This document shows, piece by piece, positions 9,776 to 17,967 of a DNA stretch of 64,000 bases. Below the pieces are notes generated by a model, which ran no database searches, had not been told where the DNA came from, and was given only the letters and a program-made list of their open reading frames with translations. Each line of letters opens with the position of its first letter. Within the stretch, counting starts at the first letter, position 1. Both the position numbers and the translations under genes were made by a program. Source of the stretch: Buttiauxella sp. B2 (GTDB lineage: Bacteria; Pseudomonadota; Gammaproteobacteria; Enterobacterales; Enterobacteriaceae); NCBI RefSeq assembly GCF_006376615.1, contig NZ_VEXQ01000005.1:124001-188000 (forward strand). The letters run 5' to 3'.

Positions 9776-10483
9776 TTAACAAAGGGAGTAGCCACCTTGC
9801 TCGCACATGCGCAACTGCACATCGGCAGACTGGCTATGATTCAATACACACAGCACATTTGGGCCGTCTGTAGCGTGGAAAAATTCCTCAGCCTGATCTC
9901 GTGTCAAGCCACCACGTATTTTTCTGCCAATTAAACGTTCGAAAAGCTGTTCGGGTGATGCGGAAATAAAGATTGAGTAATCGCAAAGTGAGCGCAAGGC
10001 CTGCCATTCAGGCTGATTGAGCAGCAACCAGTTACCTTCGACCACCACAATCGGTGCTTCCACTGCAATCGCGTTTTCGACAGGGTCATGCAGATTGCGG
10101 TCGTACTGTGGCCAGTAGCTGCCTGGTGTTTGCAAACTGCGCAACGCGTTAGTTAGCTTTTGCACATTAAATGTTTGCGGCGCACCTTTGTGCTGCTTGA
10201 GATTGTTCGCCAGCAAATACTCGTTGTAATGATGAAAACCGTCCATTGGCAAAGCCTGGATAGCGGGCAAAGTTTCATCCAGCGAACTCAGATATTCCCA
10301 AAATGACACCAGGGTAGATTTCCCTGTTCCCGGAGGTGCTGCGAGAAAGACCACCAACCGACGCCCCAGCGCTTTTTGCTTTTCAGCAAACAACGCCAAT
10401 AAAGGCTTATGTAACGATTCAACTTCATCATCTTTAAAACAGGCTTGCGTCTCTAACCCATTAATTATCAATGTGGTATTCAC
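9776..10483 (-). CDS. yggC: YggC, P-loop nucleoside/nucleotide kinase-family protein
   Basis: Function unknown; the fold is that of the uridine kinase/pantothenate kinase group. A Walker A motif APPGTGKST lies near residues 49-57, and MDGFHHYNEY and IVVVEGNWLLLNQ follow as in that superfamily, ending at about 235 residues (E. coli YggC is 237). Two starts compete: GTG at 10483 (8 nt after AAGGAG) or TTG at 10486. Both overlap the end of fumE/yggD by a few bases, implying translational coupling. Confidence 0.85.
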   Translation of the reverse strand: MNTTLIINGLETQACFKDDEVESLHKPLLALFAEKQKALGRRLVVFLAAPPGTGKSTLVSFWEYLSSLDETLPAIQALPMDGFHHYNEYLLANNLKQHKGAPQTFNVQKLTNALRSLQTPGSYWPQYDRNLHDPVENAIAVEAPIVVVEGNWLLLNQPEWQALRSLCDYSIFISASPEQLFERLIGRKIRGGLTRDQAEEFFHATDGPNVLCVLNHSQSADVQLRMCEQGGYSLC

Positions 10484-10989
10484 CAAACTAGCTCCTTCAA
10501 CAATGAAGTTACCGCCAGAGATAACGCTGTTTTCACCAGGCTGCCATAACGCGCTTCGGAATAGATTGAGAAGTCCGAATATTTCATGCTTTTTATCGCA
10601 TTAAAAAGTGTCGCGTTTTGGGTAATCGAATTCAGGTTCACAATAAAATCGTAAGTGACATCATCATGAAACTGAACGGTCTCTTTGCTGTGCTGCACAA
10701 AATCGCAAAATTGAGCAAAACAGGTAATGTCGGCATAAAGCCATTTATCCATTTTCCCCAGCGCGTAAATCAGGCGTAGCGCAACGTCGATATCATCAAG
10801 CGGCCCACTTCTGGCAAGCAACGGTTTAACAGCGTACTCAAGGATCTCTTCATCATTATCAACAAATAGCGAAGGTAAAAATTGCCGGATGCCGGAAAGC
10901 AAAATCTCGTGAGCGACGCTCATAAATGAGGCCAGCGAACTTTGCGCTTCTAGCCGTTCAAGCACATCATCTTCGTTCAATGCGGTCAT
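10480..10989 (-). CDS. fumE: FumE/YggD, MtlR-family protein
   Basis: 169 residues from the ATG at 10989, the same length as E. coli YggD, which has been renamed FumE for a fumarase activity; it belongs to the MtlR family by sequence. The block FLPSLFVDNDEEILEYAVK and GPLDDIDVALRLIYALGK are strongly conserved. The frame also has a TTG one codon upstream. It lies 15 bp after yggF and overlaps yggC. Its physiological role in this cluster is uncertain. Confidence 0.85.
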   Translation of the reverse strand: MTALNEDDVLERLEAQSSLASFMSVAHEILLSGIRQFLPSLFVDNDEEILEYAVKPLLARSGPLDDIDVALRLIYALGKMDKWLYADITCFAQFCDFVQHSKETVQFHDDVTYDFIVNLNSITQNATLFNAIKSMKYSDFSIYSEARYGSLVKTALSLAVTSLLKELVW

Positions 10990-11004
10990 CAATAGCTCAG
11001 TACA

Positions 11005-11976
11005 TTAGAGGTGATGTAGAGAGTCTATAATATTACAGGTACGCTCTATACCATTAATCAAGAGCGTCTGAGTGCGCACAACATCCCCTTCTTCTCGCAC
11101 ACCTTGCAGAATATCGCCCCCCGTAACACCTGTGGCAGAGAAGAGAACCTCATCGCTTTTGACTATTTCATCCAGGCTATAAATGCGGTTTATTTCTACC
11201 CCCATTTCGGCGCAACGACGCAATTCAGAATCAGCAATTTGACGATGTTCGGGTGATTCCCCTTTTGCCTGACAGAAATCCAACAGCTCAACCTGCATTT
11301 CTCCCCCTAGCGCTTTAACAGCGCAGGCAGAAATCACACCTTCTGGCGCACCACCGATGCTGTACATCACGTCATACTGATTTTCCAGCAGGCAAGTCAT
11401 GACACTTGCCGCAACATCTCCATCCGGCAGAGCCATGACTTTTACGCCAAGGCTTGTAGCCTGGGCTATCAGCTCCTGATGACGTGGCTTATCGAGTGTG
11501 ACCATTCGCAGCCGTTCAAGCGGTTTCCCCAGCGCCCTCGCAATATTTCGCAGATTATCCTCAAGCGAGGCAGCCAAATTAATGACACCTTTAGCCTTCT
11601 TACCGACCACCAGTTTCTTCATATACATGTCTGGTGCATGAAGCAAAGTGCCCACGGGCGCACAAGCCATCACCGCCAGTGCATTATTCTGCCCCATTGC
11701 CACCATACGAGTGCCTTCTATGGGATCAACCGCGATATCAATTTGCGGACTCTGGCCGTTACCTAACATTTCGCCTATAAACAGCATGGGAGCATGATCA
11801 ATTTCCCCCTCGCCAATGACAATTCTCCCTTGCATATCAATTTGATTAAGCGCATTCCGCATCGCCTGCACTGCAACTCCATCAATACGATTCTTGTCAC
11901 CGCAGCCGATGAGTGGCCAGGCAGCTAATGCTGCCTGTTCCGTGGTACGGAAAAAAGGATAAGCCAACGCTTTCAT
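11005..11976 (-). CDS. yggF: YggF, GlpX-type class II fructose-1,6-bisphosphatase
   Basis: Hydrolyses fructose-1,6-bisphosphate to fructose-6-phosphate (class II, Mn-dependent family). The 323-residue protein carries the GlpX metal-site motifs GEGEIDHAPMLFIGE and VDPIEGTRMVAMG, and SIGGAPEGV. A GAGGAAG Shine-Dalgarno precedes the ATG at 11976, which starts 2 bp after the yggP stop, so the two are almost certainly cotranscribed. It is a paralogue of chromosomal glpX; the neighbouring PTS and dehydrogenase suggest a dedicated sugar-phosphate role. Confidence 0.93.
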   Translation of the reverse strand: MKALAYPFFRTTEQAALAAWPLIGCGDKNRIDGVAVQAMRNALNQIDMQGRIVIGEGEIDHAPMLFIGEMLGNGQSPQIDIAVDPIEGTRMVAMGQNNALAVMACAPVGTLLHAPDMYMKKLVVGKKAKGVINLAASLEDNLRNIARALGKPLERLRMVTLDKPRHQELIAQATSLGVKVMALPDGDVAASVMTCLLENQYDVMYSIGGAPEGVISACAVKALGGEMQVELLDFCQAKGESPEHRQIADSELRRCAEMGVEINRIYSLDEIVKSDEVLFSATGVTGGDILQGVREEGDVVRTQTLLINGIERTCNIIDSLHHL

Positions 11977-11978
11977 AG

Positions 11979-13253
11979 TTAAGCTTCCTCTCCGATATCA
12001 ACACCAAAATGCGCTAATAAATACTTTTCTGCGGCCTCGTTCCATACACCATGTGTTTGCGCGATGAGTTCGGCGAGGTGGTGGAATAGCGGATCGGTTT
12101 TCCCAAGCTGTTCAAAATCAGTTAGCGCAGTCAGCGGCATTGTGACACCGTTATAAATCAGCTTTTTACCCCCCTGAATATTCGGAAGATTGAGCACCGT
12201 TTCAGGCACAGCATCCAGACCGCCGATATGGGTGACCATGAATGAAGGCTGAATTTTCCCCAGTGCCGAAAGTGCAATCGCCTCTTTCATGTCATCCGTT
12301 GAACCGCCAGAAGTTCCCACAATATGCGTACTACCGTAATGAACGTTGTAGAAATTAAATGGCACTTTAAAGTTCTTATCTGTCGGCCCAGCAAAGAAAT
12401 TAAGACAACCATCATCTGCAAGTAAATCGTCGCCAAGCTCAATAACAGAAGGCACAGCGGCATAGACGAATACATCATCAAAACCTGCGCCACCGGTCAT
12501 CTCACGTAATTCTTCAGCAGGGTTACTAAGCGACTTACTATTCACATAGATAAGTTCAATGCCTTTGCGAGCAGCCATTTCGACCGGCAACAGTTTTTGC
12601 GCTTGCGCCAGGCGAGCTTCATCAATATCCACTACCACAATTTTTCCCGGCTTAATATTACCGTTAATTGCATAATCAATAGCACCCATCCCCATTGGCC
12701 CTGCGCAGGCCAATAATGCCAAATTGCCACCGGCTTTAATTCCCATCCGGTGTTCATAGACATATTGAGTCGTGTGATAATTGGCTTTGTAAGCACCAAT
12801 GATACAGCACATTGGTTCGGCTAATGAAGCCGCAGCAAAATAAGATCCGTGATACGGCAAAACACAACCCAGATCGATTGCCTGTTTTGGGATAATCATA
12901 TAAGTGGCGTTGCCGCCAAAATATTCGTAGCTGTATCCTGCAGAATAACCGCTTGGCAATCCCATTGCCGGTTGCAGAACATAGCGTTGACCTTTTTTAT
13001 ACTCTGTGGTCAGATTTTTACCCACTTCCACAATGACACCGGCACATTCATGCCCGGTAATAACGGGATGATTCTCTAAATCATCAGGAACACGTTTATG
13101 TTCGCTAGCCAGTAATGCTGCTTTCCATGTCGATAAACAAACACTATCTGAAATTACGCTCACCAATAATTCATCATCGTTGATATTAGGTAATTCGAAT
13201 TCGCGGATGCGGACATCCCGCTTGCCATAAATGGCAGCAACTTTCGTTTTCAT
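11979..13253 (-). CDS. yggP: YggP, zinc-type medium-chain dehydrogenase
   Basis: 424-residue member of the medium-chain dehydrogenase/reductase superfamily. The catalytic-domain motif GHECAGVIVEVG lies at about residues 68-79, and the nucleotide-binding region has ALLACAGPMGMGAIDYAI. The substrate is not known; position between cmtA (11 bp upstream) and yggF points to oxidation of the sugar alcohol phosphate delivered by the Cmt PTS. That link is inference. Confidence 0.88.
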   Translation of the reverse strand: MKTKVAAIYGKRDVRIREFELPNINDDELLVSVISDSVCLSTWKAALLASEHKRVPDDLENHPVITGHECAGVIVEVGKNLTTEYKKGQRYVLQPAMGLPSGYSAGYSYEYFGGNATYMIIPKQAIDLGCVLPYHGSYFAAASLAEPMCCIIGAYKANYHTTQYVYEHRMGIKAGGNLALLACAGPMGMGAIDYAINGNIKPGKIVVVDIDEARLAQAQKLLPVEMAARKGIELIYVNSKSLSNPAEELREMTGGAGFDDVFVYAAVPSVIELGDDLLADDGCLNFFAGPTDKNFKVPFNFYNVHYGSTHIVGTSGGSTDDMKEAIALSALGKIQPSFMVTHIGGLDAVPETVLNLPNIQGGKKLIYNGVTMPLTALTDFEQLGKTDPLFHHLAELIAQTHGVWNEAAEKYLLAHFGVDIGEEA

Positions 13254-13264
13254 GTGAATCCTTA

Positions 13265-14650
13265 TTATTTAGTTTGCGCAGTTAATTCAGTAAACAGCAC
13301 ATCAAGTTTTGGGTCGCCAATATAGTTATTTATCAGCACCAAAGGTTTATTCGTCACGAGCTTCACACGCCCCTCCAGGCTTGCGTGAGTGACGATAATC
13401 TCGGCATGCTCAGGCACATTCTCAATAGAATAATGTTTAACTTCGGTTGTCATTCCTTGCTTCTCAAGGCGCTTACGGAAAGTCGTTGCCCCCATCGCAC
13501 TGGACCCCATACCCGCATCGCAAACAAAGGCCACCAACTTCACTGGCATGGTACCCCATGCGCCTTCTTGCTTCATCGTTTTCATGGCGCTCGCCGTCTC
13601 ATTGAAGCTGTCTTCTGCCTCGACTTCTTTACTACGGTCCATTTTCAGGATGAACGAGGTGATAACAAAAGACACGGCGGTTGCAACAGTCACACCTGCA
13701 ATGGTGGCAAAGAAGGAGCCGCGTGGTGTCAGTGCCAGATAAGCAAAGATGGAACCAGGACTTGGGCCAGCAACTAAACCTGCACCTAACAAATTGAAGG
13801 TATAAATCCCTGACATACCGCCCGCAATCATGGCAATCAGCGTGAGGGGTTTCATCAGCACATACGGGAAATAGAGTTCATGAATACCGCCCAGGAAGTG
13901 AATAATCATCGCGCCCGGTGCTGATTTCTTTGCCATTCCTTTGCCAAAAATCGCAAAGCCGAGCAACAAACCAAGCCCTGGTCCCGGATTCGACGCCACC
14001 ATAAAGAAGATGGACTTACCGGTATCTGATGCCTGCTGCATTCCTAACGGGTAATAAACACCTTGATCAATAGCATTGTTAAGAAAGAGTACTTTTGCCG
14101 GTTCATTTATCACAGACAGCAGCGGTAAATAACCGGTACTGACCAGCCATTCAATGCACTCTTTGACAAAGTTGTTGGCCACCAGCACCGCAGGGCCAAT
14201 AATCTCGAAGGCGAACAGGCAAAGCAGCATCCCCGCGATACCCAGCGAGAAGTTGTTAACCACCATTTCAAAACCGGCCGGGATACGCTTTTCGAGTTTG
14301 TTATCGATGAATTTGATAATCCAACCGCCGAGTGGCCCCATAATCATCGCACCGATAAACATCGGAATATCTGCACCGACGATAACTCCGATAGTACCAA
14401 TCCCACCCATTACAGCACCGCGTTTACCACCAACCAAATGACCGCCAGTAGAACCAATCATCACCGGCAATAAATAGGTGATCATCGGCCCGACTATTTT
14501 GGCAAAGTGCTCATTAGGCAGCCAACCGGTGGGAATAAATAACGCGGTAATAAATCCCCACGCAATAAAAGCGCCAATGTTTGGGATCACCATAGCAGTA
14601 AGGAATCCCCCGAATGCCTGGACTTTGGCTCGAGTTGATTTATTTTTCAT
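13265..14650 (-). CDS. cmtA: CmtA, mannitol-type PTS permease, EIICB components
   Basis: Membrane permease of the phosphotransferase system; the homologue in E. coli is cryptic. From the ATG at 14650 (MKNKSTRAKV) it has 461 residues (E. coli 462). The N-terminal two thirds are the EIIC domain, with HFLGGIHELYFPYV containing the conserved GGIHE. The C-terminal EIIB domain starts near residue 375, with the phospho-cysteine in CDAGMGSSAMG. It lacks a fused EIIA, which is encoded by cmtB 22 bp upstream. Confidence 0.93.
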   Translation of the reverse strand: MKNKSTRAKVQAFGGFLTAMVIPNIGAFIAWGFITALFIPTGWLPNEHFAKIVGPMITYLLPVMIGSTGGHLVGGKRGAVMGGIGTIGVIVGADIPMFIGAMIMGPLGGWIIKFIDNKLEKRIPAGFEMVVNNFSLGIAGMLLCLFAFEIIGPAVLVANNFVKECIEWLVSTGYLPLLSVINEPAKVLFLNNAIDQGVYYPLGMQQASDTGKSIFFMVASNPGPGLGLLLGFAIFGKGMAKKSAPGAMIIHFLGGIHELYFPYVLMKPLTLIAMIAGGMSGIYTFNLLGAGLVAGPSPGSIFAYLALTPRGSFFATIAGVTVATAVSFVITSFILKMDRSKEVEAEDSFNETASAMKTMKQEGAWGTMPVKLVAFVCDAGMGSSAMGATTFRKRLEKQGMTTEVKHYSIENVPEHAEIIVTHASLEGRVKLVTNKPLVLINNYIGDPKLDVLFTELTAQTK

Positions 14651-14672
14651 ATTTATCCTGACGAAAATAAGA

Positions 14673-15116
14673 TTACCCTTGAGCGATAATATCCACCAAC
14701 TGTCGCTCGGTATTTGCATTTAATAAAGCTTCAATCTGTGACTCTTCGCAAAATATTTCGCTTAATGCCTGAATAGCACCAATATGCTCATCAGAATCAG
14801 CGGCAGATAAACCAATTAATAATTTAACCGGTTCTTTACTCTCACCAAAGGCAACTGCATTTTTAAGTAACGTTAGAGACAACCCGGTTTTTACTGCTCC
14901 GCATTCTGGTCTGGCATGCGGCATTGCAATAAATGGAGCCAATATATAATACGGTCCTATTTCAAGTGTGGTTTTTTTAATGGAGTCAACGTAGCCTGAT
15001 GTGACATAGCCTTTTTTCAAAAGAACTTCCATTGAATAATCCACTGCCTGCTGCCAGTCCTCGGCGTTGTCCTTTATTGAAATGGAAGCATCAGGGAAAT
15101 AATCGATCAACCGCAT
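14673..15116 (-). CDS. cmtB: CmtB, mannitol-type PTS EIIA component
   Basis: Cytoplasmic phosphocarrier that receives phosphate from HPr and passes it to CmtA EIIB. It has 147 residues from the ATG at 15116, preceded by GAGGAAG at a good distance; a GTG two codons upstream is less likely because it overlaps that ribosome site. The phosphorylated histidine is in IAMPHARPE. It is the first gene of the minus-strand cmtB-cmtA-yggP-yggF-fumE-yggC run. Confidence 0.93.
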   Translation of the reverse strand: MRLIDYFPDASISIKDNAEDWQQAVDYSMEVLLKKGYVTSGYVDSIKKTTLEIGPYYILAPFIAMPHARPECGAVKTGLSLTLLKNAVAFGESKEPVKLLIGLSAADSDEHIGAIQALSEIFCEESQIEALLNANTERQLVDIIAQG

Positions 15117-15420
15117 ACTCACTTCCTCTTTTGTGTCGGGTACTTTTTATTTTAATTAAAGTATTCCTGTACAAAAAATAAATCAAATGAGGGGGCTCAG
15201 AGTCATTAACTCAACCGATAAAATATTTAATCTTTATTTTCAATTAGTTAATACATTAACCTTATAATTATTTGAATTGTCAATAGCGTTAATTTGACAC
15301 CAGTCACAGTTTAAATATTTATATTGCTATCAAATTTGTGACGATCATAACAATTAATCTATTGCCTGATTCTAAAAAAGCGATCTGAGAACTATTTGAA
15401 TGACCATTTTTGAACATTAA
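15117..15420. promoter_or_regulatory. Divergent control region cmtB / PPC-ECF operon, with CRP-like site
   Basis: AT-rich divergent intergenic region. TGTGACGATCATAACA (15337-15352) matches the CRP consensus with one mismatch in the two half-sites. An inverted repeat GTCAA/TTGAC (15279-15283 and 15294-15298) lies nearer cmtB. Both are candidates for cmt control; neither is proven. No gene seen here. Confidence 0.5.
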
Positions 15421-15450
15421 GAAGGAGCAACAGTTTATCTTAAAAGCGGG

Positions 15451-15563
15451 CTGGTGAGGATCGATTTCACTATGGCTGCGTTTTCCTGATTTGTATCAGT
15501 AATCACTCCGAACGATCCCCCTAGAATCTCACCACGTCCGAGTTCGGAGTAAACGAGTATCCC
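15451..15563 (+). promoter_or_regulatory. Candidate structured 5' leader (riboswitch-like) of the PPC-ECF operon
   Basis: Three pairings can be read directly. P1 is GGTGAG (15453-15458) with CTCACC (15528-15533), continued by GATCG (15459-15463) with CGATC (15513-15517). An inner hairpin is CTGAT (15486-15490) with ATCAG (15495-15499). ACTCCGAAC (15505-15513), inside the P1 loop, pairs perfectly with GTTCGGAGT (15542-15550) in the 3' tail. This is the topology of an H-type pseudoknot, and the tail contains GGAG just upstream of the start codon. It does not match TPP, FMN, cobalamin or lysine riboswitch sequences as I know them. Confidence 0.45.
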
Positions 15564-15992
15564 ATGACAACACGCCTGATATCCCCTGCGTCTCCCGCAC
15601 ATTTCTATGCATTGCGTTTGCTTCCCGGCCAGGAAGTTCTCAGCCAGTTACGCGATTTTATTCAACAACATCAGCTGCAGGCAGGCTGGATCGCGGGCTG
15701 TACCGGCAGCCTGACTGATGTAGCACTGCGCTACGCGGCTAAAGAAGAAACCACGTTGTTGAACGGTAAATTCGAAGTGACCTCGCTTAGTGGAACACTG
15801 GAATTAACCGGCGAACATTTACACCTTAGCGTTGCCGATAAAAATGGCAATTTGATCGGCGGCCATATGATGCCAGGTTGTACGGTGCGCACCACGCTTG
15901 AACTGATCCTGGGTGAGCTGACGTCTCTGTCGTTCAGTCGCCAACCCTGCCCCGCATCGGGTTACGAAGAACTGGTTGTCACATCCCGCTAA
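15564..15992 (+). CDS. PPC/DUF296 (PD1-like) domain protein
   Basis: 142-residue protein made almost wholly of a PPC (DUF296) domain. Features include the N-terminal RLLPGQEVLSQLRDFIQ, AGWIAGCTGSLTDVALRY, and the conserved HLHLSVADKNGNLIGGHM followed by PGCTVRTTLELIL. Bacterial stand-alone PPC proteins form trimers and are of unclear function; plant versions bind DNA. It is the first gene of a five-gene plus-strand operon with an ECF transporter, 23 bp before the S component. A metabolic or regulatory role tied to the transported compound is inference. Confidence 0.82.
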   Translation: MTTRLISPASPAHFYALRLLPGQEVLSQLRDFIQQHQLQAGWIAGCTGSLTDVALRYAAKEETTLLNGKFEVTSLSGTLELTGEHLHLSVADKNGNLIGGHMMPGCTVRTTLELILGELTSLSFSRQPCPASGYEELVVTSR

Positions 15993-16015
15993 TTTTCTTT
16001 AAAAATGAGGTCACT

Positions 16016-16594
16016 ATGGCTCGCCGCCAATTCTCAAGCCAGGCACTGGCATTAATTGTTATTTGTGTTGCCATCAATATGACGGGTGGGCAGATAGTCA
16101 GCATGCTCAAGCTACCTATTTTTCTCGATTCTATAGGCACTATTATCAGCGCCGTATTACTCGGCCCAGTCATCGGCATGTTGACCGGTTTACTAACCAA
16201 CCTGCTCTGGGGCTTACTGACCGACCCGATAGCCGCAGCCTTTGCCCCCATCGCCATGATTATCGGTTTAGTCGCCGGATGGATGGCGCGTTTGGGCTGG
16301 TTCAAAACCCTACCTAAAGTTATCGTCACCGGCATTGTGATTACTCTTGCAGTCACCGTTTCAGCCGTACCGTTGCGCACCTACTTATTTGCGGGTGTGA
16401 CGGGCAGTGGCGCAGATCTGTTTGTTGCCTGGATGCACACTATGGGCAAAGATCTGATGGAGTCAGTCGCTATCACGGTACTGGGTGCAAACCTGGTAGA
16501 TAAAATTCTGACGGCAATCATAGTGTGGGTTTTATTACGCCAACTGCCGTTGCGTACTCTGCGCCACTTCCCTGCTATGTCGGCTGTACGCTGA
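16016..16594 (+). CDS. ECF transporter substrate-binding (S) component
   Basis: 192-residue integral membrane protein with about five to six hydrophobic helices. LPIFLDSIGTIISAVLLGP and GMLTGLLTNLLWGL near residues 36-70 are typical of one S-component family. The ATG follows GAGGT at a normal distance. S components bind vitamins or related micronutrients and dock on the T-A1-A2 module encoded just downstream. I cannot assign the substrate. The stop codon touches the start of the next gene (TGAATG). Confidence 0.82.
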   Translation: MARRQFSSQALALIVICVAINMTGGQIVSMLKLPIFLDSIGTIISAVLLGPVIGMLTGLLTNLLWGLLTDPIAAAFAPIAMIIGLVAGWMARLGWFKTLPKVIVTGIVITLAVTVSAVPLRTYLFAGVTGSGADLFVAWMHTMGKDLMESVAITVLGANLVDKILTAIIVWVLLRQLPLRTLRHFPAMSAVR

Positions 16595-17302
16595 ATGCAT
16601 CCCTTTACATCCCTTACGCTATGGGGCCTGGCAGCCTGTTCCGCACTGCTGATGCCCACAGGAATTGGGTTAAATGTTTGTGCCGTTACGGCTTTTACCA
16701 GCTTGCTGGTGATTCGCGCCACACGCCATCGTGCGCGTTACGTGGCCTGGCTGATGTTGTCACTGGGTGCCGGCCTGTGGTTGATTCACGGTGGTTGGTT
16801 GGCGCACTGGTTTAACGGTCAGCCACGTGACCCAGCCCAGTGGACAATGGCCGTAACGCTTTGGATGCGAATTCTGACGATTGTTTCCACCTCGCAACTA
16901 TGGATGCAATTTGTGCCCGTGCGCCAGTTTATACGGGCACTTTTTGCTAGTCGTTTACCGCCAGGTCTCGCGTATCTGCTTTCGGGGCCACTGTTGGTCG
17001 TTGAACAGCTCAAACACCAGTTGTACACCATCCATGAAGCACAACGGGCGCGAGGTGTACCGCTGGATGGACGGTGGTATCAGCGCCTCCGGGCAATTCC
17101 GACGCTGATTGTTCCACTCACTCACAACGCGCTTAACGATTTGGCGGTACGTGGTGCGGCACTGGATATGCGCGCGTTTCGTCTGCATCGCAGGCGTACT
17201 ACGCTGTGGGCACCCAAAGACAGCATTTTCCAGCGAAATCTGCGCTATGGCATGGTGGTGTTGATGGCGGCAGAAGCAGGAGGGTGGATATGGTTACGCT
17301 AG
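16595..17302 (+). CDS. EcfT-type transmembrane coupling protein of an ECF transporter
   Basis: 235-residue membrane protein of the CbiQ/EcfT family. It has hydrophobic helices in the first ~130 residues. A cytoplasmic coupling region follows with the first arginine motif EAQRARGVPLDG and a second, less canonical NDLAVRGAALDMRAF. These helices transmit ATPase movement to the S component. It overlaps the next ATPase gene by 13 bp, so the complex is encoded as a tightly coupled unit. Confidence 0.85.
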   Translation: MHPFTSLTLWGLAACSALLMPTGIGLNVCAVTAFTSLLVIRATRHRARYVAWLMLSLGAGLWLIHGGWLAHWFNGQPRDPAQWTMAVTLWMRILTIVSTSQLWMQFVPVRQFIRALFASRLPPGLAYLLSGPLLVVEQLKHQLYTIHEAQRARGVPLDGRWYQRLRAIPTLIVPLTHNALNDLAVRGAALDMRAFRLHRRRTTLWAPKDSIFQRNLRYGMVVLMAAEAGGWIWLR

Positions 17303-17967
17303 AAGATTTTTGCTACCAACCGATGCACGGTAATTCGCCTCCACGCCGCTTAAATTTTAGTTATACACAACCTGGAGTAATAGCCATTATCGGTGGTAAT
17401 GGCAGCGGTAAGAGCACGATGGCACAACTACTCGCTGGATGGTATCCAGACTTTTTACCTGGCACGATTAGCGGTACTGGCAACTTGCTCGGTAATCCAA
17501 TCGGGCAGCTTTCGCTAACTGAACAGGCACAAACCATTCAGTTGGTACAGCAGTCGCCGTATCTACAGCTTTCAGGCTGTACGTTCAGCGTTGAAGAAGA
17601 GGTCGCATTTGGCCCTGAAAACCTCTGCCTGAATGAGCAGGAAATCCTTGCACGTATTGATATGGCGCTGGCATTCACTGACTGCCAGCCGCTGCGTCAC
17701 CGTCATCCCAGCACGCTATCTGGCGGCGAGGCTCAGCGCGTGGTAATTGCCTGCGCCCTGGCCATGAAACCAAAAATCCTGCTGTTGGATGAAACCTTCA
17801 GCCGCCTGACAGAACAAACAACACATCGCCTTCTTGAACGCCTTTCCAGTTGGGCAAATGCTGAAGGTGCGTTGGTTATTTTGTTTGCTCATAAACCTGA
17901 GCCGATGCTCAGCTATTGCCAACATGCATGGCAACTCCGAGCAGGAGAGTTGGTTTCATTATGTTGA
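17290..17967 (+). CDS. ECF transporter ATPase A1
   Basis: 225 residues from the ATG at 17290, which follows AGGAGG closely; longer in-frame starts lie inside the T gene. ABC motifs: Walker A GGNGSGKST near 39-47, Q-loop region LVQQSPYLQLSG, canonical signature LSGGEAQRV, Walker B ILLLDE, switch His in FAHKPE. The D-loop (FSRLTEQ) lacks the usual aspartate. It supplies the intact signature of the ATPase pair. Confidence 0.88.
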   Translation: MVTLEDFCYQPMHGNSPPRRLNFSYTQPGVIAIIGGNGSGKSTMAQLLAGWYPDFLPGTISGTGNLLGNPIGQLSLTEQAQTIQLVQQSPYLQLSGCTFSVEEEVAFGPENLCLNEQEILARIDMALAFTDCQPLRHRHPSTLSGGEAQRVVIACALAMKPKILLLDETFSRLTEQTTHRLLERLSSWANAEGALVILFAHKPEPMLSYCQHAWQLRAGELVSLC

